Source of the DNA: a virus
IMG/VR virus record: IMGVR_UViG_3300046169_000120
Location: 1 to 64,000 of that record
Reading direction: 5' to 3' (one strand)
DNA: 64,000 nucleotides
Part shown: positions 53,355 through 62,370 of the stretch, piece by piece
Layout of the letters: each line of letters opens with the position of its first letter
Numbering within the stretch: the stretch's first letter is position 1
Translations under genes and position numbers: made by a program
The notes under the pieces: generated by a model
Told to the model about the DNA's origin: nothing
The model's database searches: none
Seen by the model: the letters and a program-made list of their open reading frames with translations, nothing else

Positions 53355-54494
53355 TTAAACGATAAGACCAAGTAATACGCGATCGTCGATGATCATGCGA
53401 CCCTCTTCAAGAGAACCGTAATAACCAATCTTGGATTGACGTGTTACGAATTGATCGTCGGATACGAGAGAAAACTCATCTCCGGACTCGGAATCGGTAG
53501 CTACTGCACGAATCATGGATTCGCGACTAAGGTCAGCACCAACAAGGATTTGCTCACTAGCACCATCGAATGTTGTTGCGCTAGCGCTCACAGAATAGTG
53601 ATCACCATAGTCTGTACTACCTGCAGCTGTATCAAAAACAGTATTCCATTTTTGACCATTACCCAATTCATTATACTCTTGAATGGATACGCCATAGAAC
53701 TCAGGAATGCCAGCGCTATTGAAAATAGCGTCACGCATTGTGTCGGTACCAGCAATTCCGTCTCCAGCAGTTGGTACTCCACCAGCTCCACCAATTGTGT
53801 TAATTGGGTTGTAAGCTAAACCACGAATTTCTTCTACGATTTCAGGAGAAACAAGAAGATCTGTGATTCCGCGTCCGCGACGATCAGCAGGTGTTCCGCC
53901 AGTCCAAGAAGTATTAATTCTTTTGGCCTTAGTGAACAATTTATTGAGGTCTGAGAGTAAGAAGCGATTAGCTTGTGCAGAACGCATAACGTGTTTTTCG
54001 CTATTCGTTACAGCGTTAGCTAAGGCAGTCATTATCATTGTAGCAGAAGTTTTTTCTTGCTTAAGAAGAATTTCTTGTGCCATACGTGTGAATGTCTTAC
54101 TAACAACGTCAAGTCTGGAACGAGAAGCATAACGCTTATCGAAACTCAATGCACTGTCGAGAGTATAAGTTGTGAACTTAAGCTCGCTTTGTGAAGGAGC
54201 AACTTGGTTGGTAGGAAGTCCACCAGGAACTGATTGACTCCATACTTGGATGTAATCTTCGTCAGTAATGTCGTGGTAAAGATCCAAAGGAATACTTGGG
54301 CTCTCGTCACTGTTAAACTGAAGACTAGTAAACATGTTGCTTACTGTAGGGGCTGTGTTAACAACTTCTGCCAAAACTGGACCGATAAATTCGGCTAAAG
54401 CAGTTTGAGCTTCATATGCAACATCGCGATTCTTCGAAGCCATAGCTTTGATAAGCTCGGCTTGCTCGGGAGTGTTTTGTAAAGTAATTTTCAT
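53355..54494 (-). CDS. Major capsid protein
   Basis: 379 residues. Begins KITLQNTPEQAELIKAMASKNRDVAYEAQTALAEFIGPVLAEVVNTAPTVSNMF, an N-arm/E-loop style opening, and continues with TRMAQEILLKQEKTSATMIMTALANAV (spine helix) and LVSPEIVEEIRGLAYNPINTIGG (P-domain). Position between protease-scaffold/decoration genes and a strong terminator supports an HK97-fold capsid. AAAGGAAA precedes the ATG. Probably the most abundant virion protein. Confidence 0.8.
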   Translation of the reverse strand: MKITLQNTPEQAELIKAMASKNRDVAYEAQTALAEFIGPVLAEVVNTAPTVSNMFTSLQFNSDESPSIPLDLYHDITDEDYIQVWSQSVPGGLPTNQVAPSQSELKFTTYTLDSALSFDKRYASRSRLDVVSKTFTRMAQEILLKQEKTSATMIMTALANAVTNSEKHVMRSAQANRFLLSDLNKLFTKAKRINTSWTGGTPADRRGRGITDLLVSPEIVEEIRGLAYNPINTIGGAGGVPTAGDGIAGTDTMRDAIFNSAGIPEFYGVSIQEYNELGNGQKWNTVFDTAAGSTDYGDHYSVSASATTFDGASEQILVGADLSRESMIRAVATDSESGDEFSLVSDDQFVTRQSKIGYYGSLEEGRMIIDDRVLLGLIV

Positions 54495-54512
54495 TTTCTT
54501 AAATTTCCTTTC

Positions 54513-55142
54513 TTAGAAGCTGATTTTGCAGAGAAACTTTGCAGAACTATCGCTAGTATCAGTTCCTGTTGCAATTACTTTTCCTACAACAGCTGTTCCA
54601 GCACCACTAGTACCTGCTGCGGCCAATTGTCCAGCTACAGAAGAGATAACAAGGTTATCGTTTAATGAAGGAGCACTTTCAAAAGCTGCTGCAGTTAAAA
54701 GAACTAATCCTTTGGTCAAAACAGGAACTGTTTGTCCAGGAAGAACTCCTTGCGCTTCATCAAGCTTTTGTTTGTAGTACAACATTTTTTCACCATTTTC
54801 ATCAAAAGCAAGAGTTTCACGAAGTGTGATTCCCAGAGCTTTGTCTGCGGTGTCAGCGTCAGCAAGCGCAACAGTCATACCGTTAGAGGGGTATGCGTTA
54901 AATCCGACATGTGAACCATTGCTTGCTCCAAGGTAATCTCTAAGATTACCTGAAGTGGAAAGCGTGGATGGTGCATCACCGGGGAGTGCGCCCGCAGCTA
55001 CTTGAACAACAACACCTGCGTCAAATTCGCCGCTACCGCTAGCAACAAAACTCGAAAGAGTTGCTGAGCTAACGTCAAGCGAGAACAAATTGACAACGTC
55101 ATGTTCGCTGTAGTCTCGGTATGGTAGTATTCTTTTTGCCAT
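54513..55142 (-). CDS. Putative head decoration protein
   Basis: 209 residues, beta-rich and Ala/Gly-rich: YRDYSEHDVVNLFSLDVS, GVVVQVAAGALPGD, KALGITLRETLAFDENGEKMLYYKQ, GQTVPVLTKGLVLLTAAAF. The tail-like segment VLTKGLVLL and FDAGVVVQV fit small trimeric decoration (Hoc/gpD-like) or capsid-vertex proteins. 18 nt before the capsid gene on the same transcript. TAATATATA lies 20 nt upstream of its start. Confidence 0.55.
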   Translation of the reverse strand: MAKRILPYRDYSEHDVVNLFSLDVSSATLSSFVASGSGEFDAGVVVQVAAGALPGDAPSTLSTSGNLRDYLGASNGSHVGFNAYPSNGMTVALADADTADKALGITLRETLAFDENGEKMLYYKQKLDEAQGVLPGQTVPVLTKGLVLLTAAAFESAPSLNDNLVISSVAGQLAAAGTSGAGTAVVGKVIATGTDTSDSSAKFLCKISF

Positions 55143-55162
55143 AATTTTTTTCTTTCTATATA

Positions 55163-56788
55163 TTAGTATGAAATTTTAACAGATTCTTTGAAAGTCTTGG
55201 AAAGACGATCACGAAGTGAGTCTCCATCCGAAGAGCTTTCATTGTTGTTTACAACAGCAGCTTCTTCAACTTCAAGCGAGTCAAGAGCTTCAGATACTTC
55301 GTCAGAAGTTTCTTCTGTAGCTTCTACCTCTTCTTGAATTTCGGATGCTTGTGCAACTTCAACTTCAACTTCTGTTTTTTCTTCTGTCGCAGCTTCAACT
55401 GTTTCGAGGCGCTTTGCAACTTCTGCAGCTACGCGATCTTCGAATGCCTTTTGCTCGGCAGCGATAAATTCTTTGTTTTTATGTTTCCAAACCTTAGCAA
55501 GCTTTTCTTGATAACCTGCAAAACTTTCTTCAGTTTCGTCAAGGTCAGTAAGTTCAGACGCTACGATTTTAGAATCTTCTTCGTCAAGGTCATAGATTTC
55601 GTTCAACATCTCCATGCGAGCATTAAAACGAACTTCAGATTCGCGAGCAGTATTTTCTTGCTCGAGAGCTGAAAGCTTCTCTTGAGTGGATTGCAGTTGC
55701 TGTTCTACTTCACCCATTTTCTCTTGAAGAGAATTTTGAGCCTGAACAGCTTCTTCTTTTTCAGCTTTAGCCTTGTCGAGATCAGCAACGTATTGTTCGC
55801 CTTTCTCACGGATAGCCTCGATAAACACTTTTGAGATGCTTGCGACGCTCTCTTCAGAGAAATCTTGGTTGCCAAGCTTTTCGTCTAAAGCTGCTCGGAA
55901 TTCATTTATGATTGTGTCTTTGTCCATAATAGTATTATTATTGGTTTCTTTGTTTAGTACATTTTCTTGTGAGGAATGGGAAGTTTTTTTGCTTTTTGTT
56001 ATTAATTCGTCGATTGGCTCATTTCTGCTTGATGTTGCAGCCTTGGGTTCACCTTGTTGAGTGACTAAACCTTTTACATCTGCCGCAGGGTTGGAAGTGA
56101 AACCTATTCCTAATGGATATATCTCACCAACAATCAAGCGATTAACTTTTCGACCGTCTTTCAATGCCCCTTTTCCTCCCAAAGATTTTAAATAAGGAGA
56201 GTACGCTTTAATCTCTTGAGGATCTGAAACAATTGTTGATTCGTGCAAGTCATCTCCACCAACAGATATTACATAATCATTAAAACCAACTTCCCAACTT
56301 GTAGAAACAGTTTGATAATAATCGCTTTCTGGGTCGGTTGAGTTCATAACCAAATCAGTAAACTCTTTACTCGCCGTTTTATAGACTACTGCGGCAAGTG
56401 CAATATTGTAAGCGCCTTCAGTAATCAAAGCTTCGTCATCACTTATTAATTCAGATGAATCATCATATCTTGAGAATCCGGCAGATACGATATGCCCAAC
56501 AATTCTATCTCTATCGTGTTCAATGTTAGTTGGTTTATGAATGAAAAAATCTTTGATTGCTACAGCAGCCTCGCTATCAATACCATCTCCATTTTTATTA
56601 AATTTATTTACTACTGCTGCATTGAATGCCACTCCAAGCAGGTCAATATTTCTATCAAGATCGATATTTTGAGGAATCAGAGGCTTGAGCGAATCAAGAG
56701 ATGCCTGGCTGATATTCGAATGCTCGATGTCACTTGATGCGAAAACTACGCTATCAAAAGTCGCGGTGTATTTATATTCTTTAGACAT
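55163..56788 (-). CDS. Prohead protease fused to a scaffold-like C-terminal region
   Basis: 541 residues. Residues 1-250 are a prohead-protease-type domain (TNIEHDRDRIVGHIVSAGFS supplies a His; TVSTSWEVGFNDY the Ser; both in the usual order). Residues 290-430 are long coiled coil (QAQNSLQEKMGEVEQQLQSTQEKLSALEQE), then an acidic Glu-rich region and a basic end. The second half resembles a capsid scaffold. An in-frame ATG at 55927 (residue 288, MDKDTIINEF) has a TAATAC hexamer 4 nt upstream and could yield a separate scaffold, as in lambda C/Nu3. Catalytic assignment is by order and motif only. Confidence 0.75.
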   Translation of the reverse strand: MSKEYKYTATFDSVVFASSDIEHSNISQASLDSLKPLIPQNIDLDRNIDLLGVAFNAAVVNKFNKNGDGIDSEAAVAIKDFFIHKPTNIEHDRDRIVGHIVSAGFSRYDDSSELISDDEALITEGAYNIALAAVVYKTASKEFTDLVMNSTDPESDYYQTVSTSWEVGFNDYVISVGGDDLHESTIVSDPQEIKAYSPYLKSLGGKGALKDGRKVNRLIVGEIYPLGIGFTSNPAADVKGLVTQQGEPKAATSSRNEPIDELITKSKKTSHSSQENVLNKETNNNTIMDKDTIINEFRAALDEKLGNQDFSEESVASISKVFIEAIREKGEQYVADLDKAKAEKEEAVQAQNSLQEKMGEVEQQLQSTQEKLSALEQENTARESEVRFNARMEMLNEIYDLDEEDSKIVASELTDLDETEESFAGYQEKLAKVWKHKNKEFIAAEQKAFEDRVAAEVAKRLETVEAATEEKTEVEVEVAQASEIQEEVEATEETSDEVSEALDSLEVEEAAVVNNNESSSDGDSLRDRLSKTFKESVKISY

Positions 56789-56796
56789 TTAAATAA

Positions 56797-56805
56797 AATG
56801 TACAC
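56797..56805 (-). promoter_or_regulatory. GTGTACATT promoter element for the head operon
   Basis: Minus strand GTG-TACATT, then 8 nt and the ATG at 56788. It lies in the gap after the terminase gene, so protease, decoration and capsid can be transcribed independently of the terminase. Confidence 0.5.
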
Positions 56806-58677
56806 TCAGTTTATAAACATGGGAGTAAAGCTATAATCAATATTCTCTGTTTTTGCATTCATCATATCATAATAAAGTTTAACCATCCAATTGCCAAGTA
56901 CAAGAGCGGAATAACTGTCTTTTCTCGCTTTTTCTGGACCAGTTTGACGTTTCAAACTTGGCGGTAAATCGAAATTTTGAGTACCTCCCGCAGATGTTGT
57001 TATCTGAACAAGGGAGCACTGCGTCTTGATTAGATTCATCATATCAAACTGATGTTCAACAAAGTCGATCATTTTTGCAGCATTTGTTTGACGCTCTAAA
57101 CTTTGCGATGTTCTCAGGAATTTTATATCCTGAATAGGTATTTTTTTGTTGCGTTGCTCATTGTATGCATCATCAATCGCGCGGCTAGCAAAGAATATTC
57201 TGTGATGATCAAAATTCGCCTGCAATAATTCATTTGCTAATCGTATCCATTGACTGGTAGGTTTTCTTAGGTAACAAATAGTTTTATCATCAAGATTATA
57301 CTCTCTTTTCCCTTCAATAAGTTTTTCTTGGTAGTGCTCTAGATCATCAAAGTTTGTGTTTAGACATTGTATATTGATTTTGTTTTTCTTGAACAAACTA
57401 CTTTCATTGCATGCATTGATAAATTGTACGCCTCCATTATAATCGCCGACAATAGAGACAATATTAAAATGAGTTAACAAGTAGTGAAAATAAAATATAT
57501 GTTGTTTTAAATTTGTTCCGCTGAGCGCATAACTATGAACGACAGTTCCATTTTTTTTGTCGTCATTCAACTTGAGTACCATCATTGCAAAGTCATCACT
57601 ACTTTCACTTTCTGCCCAACTAGGGTCAAATGCAAGAATATATTTTGCACCCACTTCACCGCAGACCTCTATAGTTGGATTCTCTCCGTCCTTGAGAGTG
57701 CAGGATGCCATTTTGGATGTTTTAAAGTATCCACTACTATCATCAGTGAATATCGATCCAAACTCTCGATCAAACTGACTCTGACTCATTGTGGATTTCG
57801 CTTGATTTAATAGATTTTGGTCATACAACTGTTTTGGCGCACAATCATAACTAAATTGCATTATTACTCTATGAGCATCACTTTGTTTTTTGCTGCCACT
57901 TCGTATCAAATTTTCAAACTGTTCGTATGCTTTGTACATATACTCAAATTTATAACTTGCAGAAGAAAGTGCTATAAGTTTATTATTTTTCCAGACGTGT
58001 CGATCATCTTCACGCATCTTTCCTTGTTCAATTAGATCAGTTTCTAAATTATACAATGATTCTCGTTGTGTTGGATTTTCTACGACACTCAAGAATGGTA
58101 TAATGACCTCATTATAGATCCGCTCAGGCATTAATGCAAACTCATCAATTATGATTCTATGAAAACGAAAACCACGAAGCTTTTCACCGTCACCAAGTGG
58201 CAATGCACGAATTCTACTACTGCCAATTTCGAGCAGCCACTCGTCATTACTTTTTGATTTGTGCGTGATGCATTGTGAAAGATATGCAGCTCCAGGTTTG
58301 CTGGCAATATCTTCTATTTTTTTGAAGATCATTTTTGCCTGACGAAATGATTTAGAAAGTATTCCAATCTCAACTCCTTGATTTAGTAGTGCATCAAGAT
58401 ACGCATAAATTGCGGTGGTGAATGATTTACTCATACCCCGACTCCACACACCCATGAAGTAATCTGTCTCGAACATAGCCTTGATTGCCATATGTTGAAA
58501 GGGAAACAGTTGTACACCGCTCACCAAGTCAGCAGTGAATGTGATATTTTCTCTTAAAAACTCATACAATAATAATTTAGCTTCCTTTTCTTCAATAAAA
58601 CCTTTAATCTCTCCAAGTTTTTTGTTAAAGTCTTCGTCTCCTCTGCGCGAAAGTTGATTTCCTGTCTCCCAAGCCAT
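56806..58677 (-). CDS. terL: Terminase large subunit
   Basis: 623 residues. N-terminal ATPase: adenine site WSRGMSKSFTTAIYAYLDALL (Walker A-like 79-87), RIIIDEFALMPE (Walker B 175-180), SSASYKFEYMYKAYEQF (motif III area). C-terminal RNase H-like nuclease: ILAFDPSWAESESSDDFAMMVL, IVGDYNGGVQFINACNE and DDAYNEQRNKK with acidic residues. Drives DNA into the prohead and cuts the concatemer. Start overlaps the upstream nuclease stop. Confidence 0.9.
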   Translation of the reverse strand: MAWETGNQLSRRGDEDFNKKLGEIKGFIEEKEAKLLLYEFLRENITFTADLVSGVQLFPFQHMAIKAMFETDYFMGVWSRGMSKSFTTAIYAYLDALLNQGVEIGILSKSFRQAKMIFKKIEDIASKPGAAYLSQCITHKSKSNDEWLLEIGSSRIRALPLGDGEKLRGFRFHRIIIDEFALMPERIYNEVIIPFLSVVENPTQRESLYNLETDLIEQGKMREDDRHVWKNNKLIALSSASYKFEYMYKAYEQFENLIRSGSKKQSDAHRVIMQFSYDCAPKQLYDQNLLNQAKSTMSQSQFDREFGSIFTDDSSGYFKTSKMASCTLKDGENPTIEVCGEVGAKYILAFDPSWAESESSDDFAMMVLKLNDDKKNGTVVHSYALSGTNLKQHIFYFHYLLTHFNIVSIVGDYNGGVQFINACNESSLFKKNKINIQCLNTNFDDLEHYQEKLIEGKREYNLDDKTICYLRKPTSQWIRLANELLQANFDHHRIFFASRAIDDAYNEQRNKKIPIQDIKFLRTSQSLERQTNAAKMIDFVEHQFDMMNLIKTQCSLVQITTSAGGTQNFDLPPSLKRQTGPEKARKDSYSALVLGNWMVKLYYDMMNAKTENIDYSFTPMFIN

Positions 58678-59594
58678 TATATTAATTTATTGCTGATGTA
58701 ATATTGTAAATCAACATTCCATAATTTCTTACCTAACGTTAAAATTTTTGGAATTAGTTGTTGGGACTGTTCCCTGCCACCTGTAAAAATAAACTGGCAA
58801 TTACCAGAGAAATCGTGCGCTAATACCCTCATGTTGTGATAAATATACTTCATGTTGGATGTGTGTGGCGACCATTTATTACGCTTTTCCATGGTACTCA
58901 TATCTGTTTCTGTTACCACAAAAAGGTAACTGTCAAAATCTTTCGTACGTTGAAGTTCTGCACGAAATCGATCGAGGTTGTTTTTGCTTAGCGTGGACTT
59001 GAAATCCGTTTCGCTTTTTCGATCAACGTATGTATAATCGTAATGATTGCTGCCCACAGCATAGTCTCCAAAGTCTAATTTTAATGATTCTGAACTGTCA
59101 AACTCAAGAGGTTGTTGTTCACGGGTGTCGATAAATATTTTAACATCATCTGGTACAGGGTTTTGCCATTCATCTGGCAAGCGCGTGCTAAACAATGGTT
59201 TTACTCCAACTAAATCACAAGCTTTGCTATATGAGCCAAAATGCTTTTGATATAAATCAACAGTAGGCATTTCGCTCGTTTTTAGCTCTACATGTGATGG
59301 ACCAAACTTCAACTCCTTACGCTTAATTCTTCGATCAAGCAATTCAAGAATATATTCTTTTACTTGTTTATCGGGGGTGCTTTTGCACCAATCCAACAAC
59401 TGTTGTCGGTTAGCGAAATCTCGGTCAAAATATTGTTCTTTATTTTTAAATGGTAAAGGGCTCCCAGTGAGCAAATTATTTCGAGGATAATATTTGGTAT
59501 AATATTCTGCAAGAGTAATTTTGTGAGAGCGTAAATGCATATGTAAACTTTTCTGGCTCTCAAATTGCGCAGAGCATATCTTACACTGATTCAT
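58677..59594 (-). CDS. C2H2 zinc finger plus ERCC4-type nuclease
   Basis: 305 residues. Residues 4-26 are a C2H2 finger (CKICSAQFESQKSLHMHLRSH). A middle region (about 70-145) is helical, with PTVDLYQKHFGSYSKACDLVGVK. From about 160 comes an ERCC4/XPF nuclease: VKIFIDTREQQPLEF, LKLDFGDYAVG, YVDRKSETDFKSTL (the GDx-ERK-type centre) and RFRAELQRTKDFDSYLFVV. Cuts branched or flapped DNA in known relatives. It touches the terminase start, so a role at the packaging fork or Holliday junctions is likely but not shown. Confidence 0.8.
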   Translation of the reverse strand: MNQCKICSAQFESQKSLHMHLRSHKITLAEYYTKYYPRNNLLTGSPLPFKNKEQYFDRDFANRQQLLDWCKSTPDKQVKEYILELLDRRIKRKELKFGPSHVELKTSEMPTVDLYQKHFGSYSKACDLVGVKPLFSTRLPDEWQNPVPDDVKIFIDTREQQPLEFDSSESLKLDFGDYAVGSNHYDYTYVDRKSETDFKSTLSKNNLDRFRAELQRTKDFDSYLFVVTETDMSTMEKRNKWSPHTSNMKYIYHNMRVLAHDFSGNCQFIFTGGREQSQQLIPKILTLGKKLWNVDLQYYISNKLI

Positions 59595-59598
59595 TTTT

Positions 59599-60651
59599 CT
59601 AAATTACGTCTTCCTTGGATATACCAAGTACTCTAGCTTTCCAGTCAGGCATAGACTCTAAATGATCAGCTTCTTCTCGTGCAGCTTGCTTTTGAAGTTC
59701 GGCGATTTTTATCATAACTTCACGCTCTTCTTCTTCTTGAAACAATTGAACAAGCGCAAGAATATTAGCATTTTGTTGTTGCTTTGTGTTGATTCTTTTG
59801 GAACGATCACCTTGAAGTTTTTGAATGAGAGATTCCATTCTTTTTTCGCATTGATTGTATTCCTCGCTTTTTGTTTTTAATAGTTCTGCCAATCGAACAG
59901 TTAGATCTTGTTGATCTTCTGCCTCATCAAACATTCTATTCAATTTATTGATTGCGCCCTGTATATTTTTTAAATGTATATAATCCATACATACATTGAT
60001 GTATAAATTAATTTCATCACTTGTTAAATCTGGTTTATCCCAGGTTGCACGCACAAATTCTGCCTCAAATAAATCGCGATCTTCTTGACTGTCATAATTA
60101 TTTATAACTTGTATAAAGCGGGGAGAAGCAAGAAAGCCACCTAACGACTCAATTCCTTTTCTTTCCGCCATACTCAATTTATTTTCATCAATACGAGTTT
60201 GAGCGTAATCATTTATTTTCTTTATGATCTTGCTTGGAGCTTTGGGCGGAGAGTATTTCCTAAAGGTTGCGTCTTCAATCGCAGGAGTTGTTAGGTGTTC
60301 ATTGCTTTCAACATATGCATGAATAGCGACGTATTCTTGGCCAACCTTTGTTATTCTTGCGTCTGGAAATAATATAGCTGCAACTTGACCGCAGGTCATA
60401 CCATCACTAATAGAATTATCAATAAAGTCTTTTTGCTCTTGATTTAAAGCTATTGGGTCTTTGGCTCCAAAATGTCGAGTTTCATAATTTATCTCATTAT
60501 CTGCAAGGAATTTTCTTACAGCTCTTCCCTGCTTGCTACGACCATCAATATCTTGTAATTCTGGAAAAACTAATTTTGTTAATTCTGTCAGGTCATTGAT
60601 ATCTTTAGCGCTTTCGCGGATAATATCTTTCTGTTCTTTAGTTAAATCCAC
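59599..60651 (-). CDS. Terminase-adjacent DNA-binding protein (possible small terminase-like)
   Basis: 350 residues. Two N-terminal HTH-type stretches (DLTELTKLVFPELQDIDGRSKQGRAVRKFLADN; QVAAILFPDARITKVGQEYVAI) repeat the same plan, as in DNA-recognition duplicates. Residues 230-340 are a long charged helix (LAELLKTKSEEYNQCEKRMESLIQKL, EEEEREVMIKIAELQKQ). Located 4 nt before the ERCC4 nuclease gene and overlapping the sigma factor gene by 10 nt. Could recognise pac sites; no defining signature. Confidence 0.5.
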   Translation of the reverse strand: MDLTKEQKDIIRESAKDINDLTELTKLVFPELQDIDGRSKQGRAVRKFLADNEINYETRHFGAKDPIALNQEQKDFIDNSISDGMTCGQVAAILFPDARITKVGQEYVAIHAYVESNEHLTTPAIEDATFRKYSPPKAPSKIIKKINDYAQTRIDENKLSMAERKGIESLGGFLASPRFIQVINNYDSQEDRDLFEAEFVRATWDKPDLTSDEINLYINVCMDYIHLKNIQGAINKLNRMFDEAEDQQDLTVRLAELLKTKSEEYNQCEKRMESLIQKLQGDRSKRINTKQQQNANILALVQLFQEEEEREVMIKIAELQKQAAREEADHLESMPDWKARVLGISKEDVI

Positions 60652-61424
60652 GGTAGATCAGTTCTTAGGGATATAACATCCTCTCTGGCCAATATATCTT
60701 GAGCTTTTTGCTTAAACATTTTCTTTAAGTTTTTTATTTGCTTGTAACCTGCTTTCCTGCCCTTTTCACTTGTCTTGTAACCCATTTTTTTAGCAACAAC
60801 CTCTTCATCTAAATGCTCAACAAATAATAATTCATATACTTGATATTGTTTTTCGTTTAACTCTTTTTTCATATGAATGTTTAATTTCTCTTGTGCATCA
60901 AGAATATTAAAATTATAATCTTTCATGGCTCCAACCTCATGAGTATGATTTTCTAGGGCTAGAGCCATTTTGATTCCGTAAGCAGGCTTCTTTGTTCGCT
61001 CCCACTTTGCATATAAGGGGCAAGAGGAGTCTTGTAGGCCGCTTTTGGTAAAGCCACACAAAGAAGCCTCACCTCCATCTTTTGTGGCACAATTTTGATT
61101 AAATGGACAGTTTAAGCAAGGCCTCACAAAGTTGCTGTAATTGTTTCGCAAAATGTTCTTCATCTGATTGGTAATAATTTTATTGATCCACGGCTTTAAG
61201 GATCTTCGTTGATCCCATTGATGCCATTTTTTATGAATGTGAGCTTTTATGATTTGCTCAACATCTTCAAAATCAAACCAAGCAAGAGAATCAAGAAACC
61301 ACTTGCCTCTTCTTTTTTTTATTTCAAGATCAATTTCGTCAGATTTGTCCTCGTAGATGAATTTAGGATTTTCTTGGTCTGCCACGTCTTTTAGCTTTTT
61401 TTTGAGAAGGTTTGGGTTGATCAT
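60642..61424 (-). CDS. Phage RNA polymerase sigma factor with Cys-rich insertion
   Basis: 260 residues. Region 2-like helix block (WFDFEDVEQIIKAHIHKKWHQWDQRRSLKPWINKIITNQMKNILRNNY), then a Cys-rich insertion (PCLNCPFNQNCATKDGG, LCGFTKSGLQDSSCPLY; possible zinc site) and a region 4-like HTH (LNEKQYQVYELLFVEHLDEEVVAKKMGYKTSEKGR). It would direct host RNA polymerase to phage promoters, as T4 gp55 does. Overlaps the zinc-ribbon gene by 62 nt and is adjacent to terminase genes, so timing is late. Candidate reader of the GTGTAATAT element. Confidence 0.75.
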   Translation of the reverse strand: MINPNLLKKKLKDVADQENPKFIYEDKSDEIDLEIKKRRGKWFLDSLAWFDFEDVEQIIKAHIHKKWHQWDQRRSLKPWINKIITNQMKNILRNNYSNFVRPCLNCPFNQNCATKDGGEASLCGFTKSGLQDSSCPLYAKWERTKKPAYGIKMALALENHTHEVGAMKDYNFNILDAQEKLNIHMKKELNEKQYQVYELLFVEHLDEEVVAKKMGYKTSEKGRKAGYKQIKNLKKMFKQKAQDILAREDVISLRTDLPWI

Positions 61425-61749
61425 TTTTATTAGCAGCTTCTATTTCCTCGAGAGGGAGAATATCCTTGAGACTAAATTTATTTTTGTCTTGTTCGATGCT
61501 GTATGAAAACTTGGTTATATCCGGAACCTCGTATACATCTGTACCATCGGGATCCTCGATCTCTGCGCGTTCAACAGGAGTTCGTCGTTTTTGAGCTCGA
61601 CGGATGGGTGTCGACTTGCTTGCGCTAGTCGAACTCGTTTTAGCCGCAGATAATATGTTTATACCCTCTCCACAACCACCGCAAAATTTCGGGGCTTGAA
61701 TAGAGTACATATTTTTAAAACCACAATGAGGACAATATGAGAAAGCCAT
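61363..61749 (-). CDS. Zinc-ribbon protein with AT-hook-like tail
   Basis: 128 residues. Zinc ribbon at 6-26: CPHCGFKN and CGGCGE (C6, C9, C23, C26), a disordered Ser/Arg linker (TPIRRAQKRRTPVERAE) and an end KKAKRRGRPRKS, matching the AT-hook core RGRP. It probably binds DNA or RNA polymerase. Overlap of 62 nt with the sigma gene links their expression. TATAATATAAATA lies directly upstream. Confidence 0.7.
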   Translation of the reverse strand: MAFSYCPHCGFKNMYSIQAPKFCGGCGEGINILSAAKTSSTSASKSTPIRRAQKRRTPVERAEIEDPDGTDVYEVPDITKFSYSIEQDKNKFSLKDILPLEEIEAANKNDQPKPSQKKAKRRGRPRKS

Positions 61750-61779
61750 AATATATTTATATTATAGCTTAAAATATAA

Positions 61780-62370
61780 TTATATCAAATAACCGCTAAT
61801 TACGCGTGCTTGTTTTTTTACAAATTCTTCAGCTTCTTCTCCCCATGCGCGATTTTCCTTAACATAATCCAGTACAATCACACCAAGAATACGACCATTT
61901 AATGTTTTAATAGGTCGTGCAAATATACTTTTAACACCCTTTTCCTCAAGAAATGATTTGAGTGTTATATCTTCTGTATATTCTTGTAGATTTTGACATA
62001 TAAATGTTTCCTCCTTGGCAATATTTTTTACTAATCCGTGGAAATTTGATGTTCGAATGTTTTGCAATTTGTGGCATTCTGCACTAATTCCTTCACTAAC
62101 CACCTCATATGTGCAACTCAATTTTTGTTGACTGCGTCCTGAAAAATAATGCTCCCCATTATGAAACTCAAGAACATACACTCGATCAGCTTCAGTTTCC
62201 TGCTGAAGGTATTCAATCGCCGTGATTACATTGTTATGGTGGCCTGGGTCATACTGAAATTGTTTACTCTTTTTTTCGTCATACTTCATCTTGAAATATA
62301 TACCGAATACTGCAGTAGCTGCAGAAACTACGCCTGTTAAAACACTAATTATATCAAGCCCACTATTCAT
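61780..62370 (-). CDS. Membrane-anchored GAF-domain protein
   Basis: 196 residues. One membrane helix at about 8-27 (ISVLTGVVSAATAVFGIYF), then a GAF fold at 45-196: NNVITAIEYLQQETEADRVYVLEFHNGEHYFSGRSQQKLSCTYEVV and IFARPIKTLNGRILGVIVLDYV. GAF domains bind small ligands; this fold with the HNG motif is shared with marine phage membrane proteins next to lysis genes. Overlaps the lipoprotein gene by 4 nt. Ligand unknown. Confidence 0.7.
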   Translation of the reverse strand: MNSGLDIISVLTGVVSAATAVFGIYFKMKYDEKKSKQFQYDPGHHNNVITAIEYLQQETEADRVYVLEFHNGEHYFSGRSQQKLSCTYEVVSEGISAECHKLQNIRTSNFHGLVKNIAKEETFICQNLQEYTEDITLKSFLEEKGVKSIFARPIKTLNGRILGVIVLDYVKENRAWGEEAEEFVKKQARVISGYLI

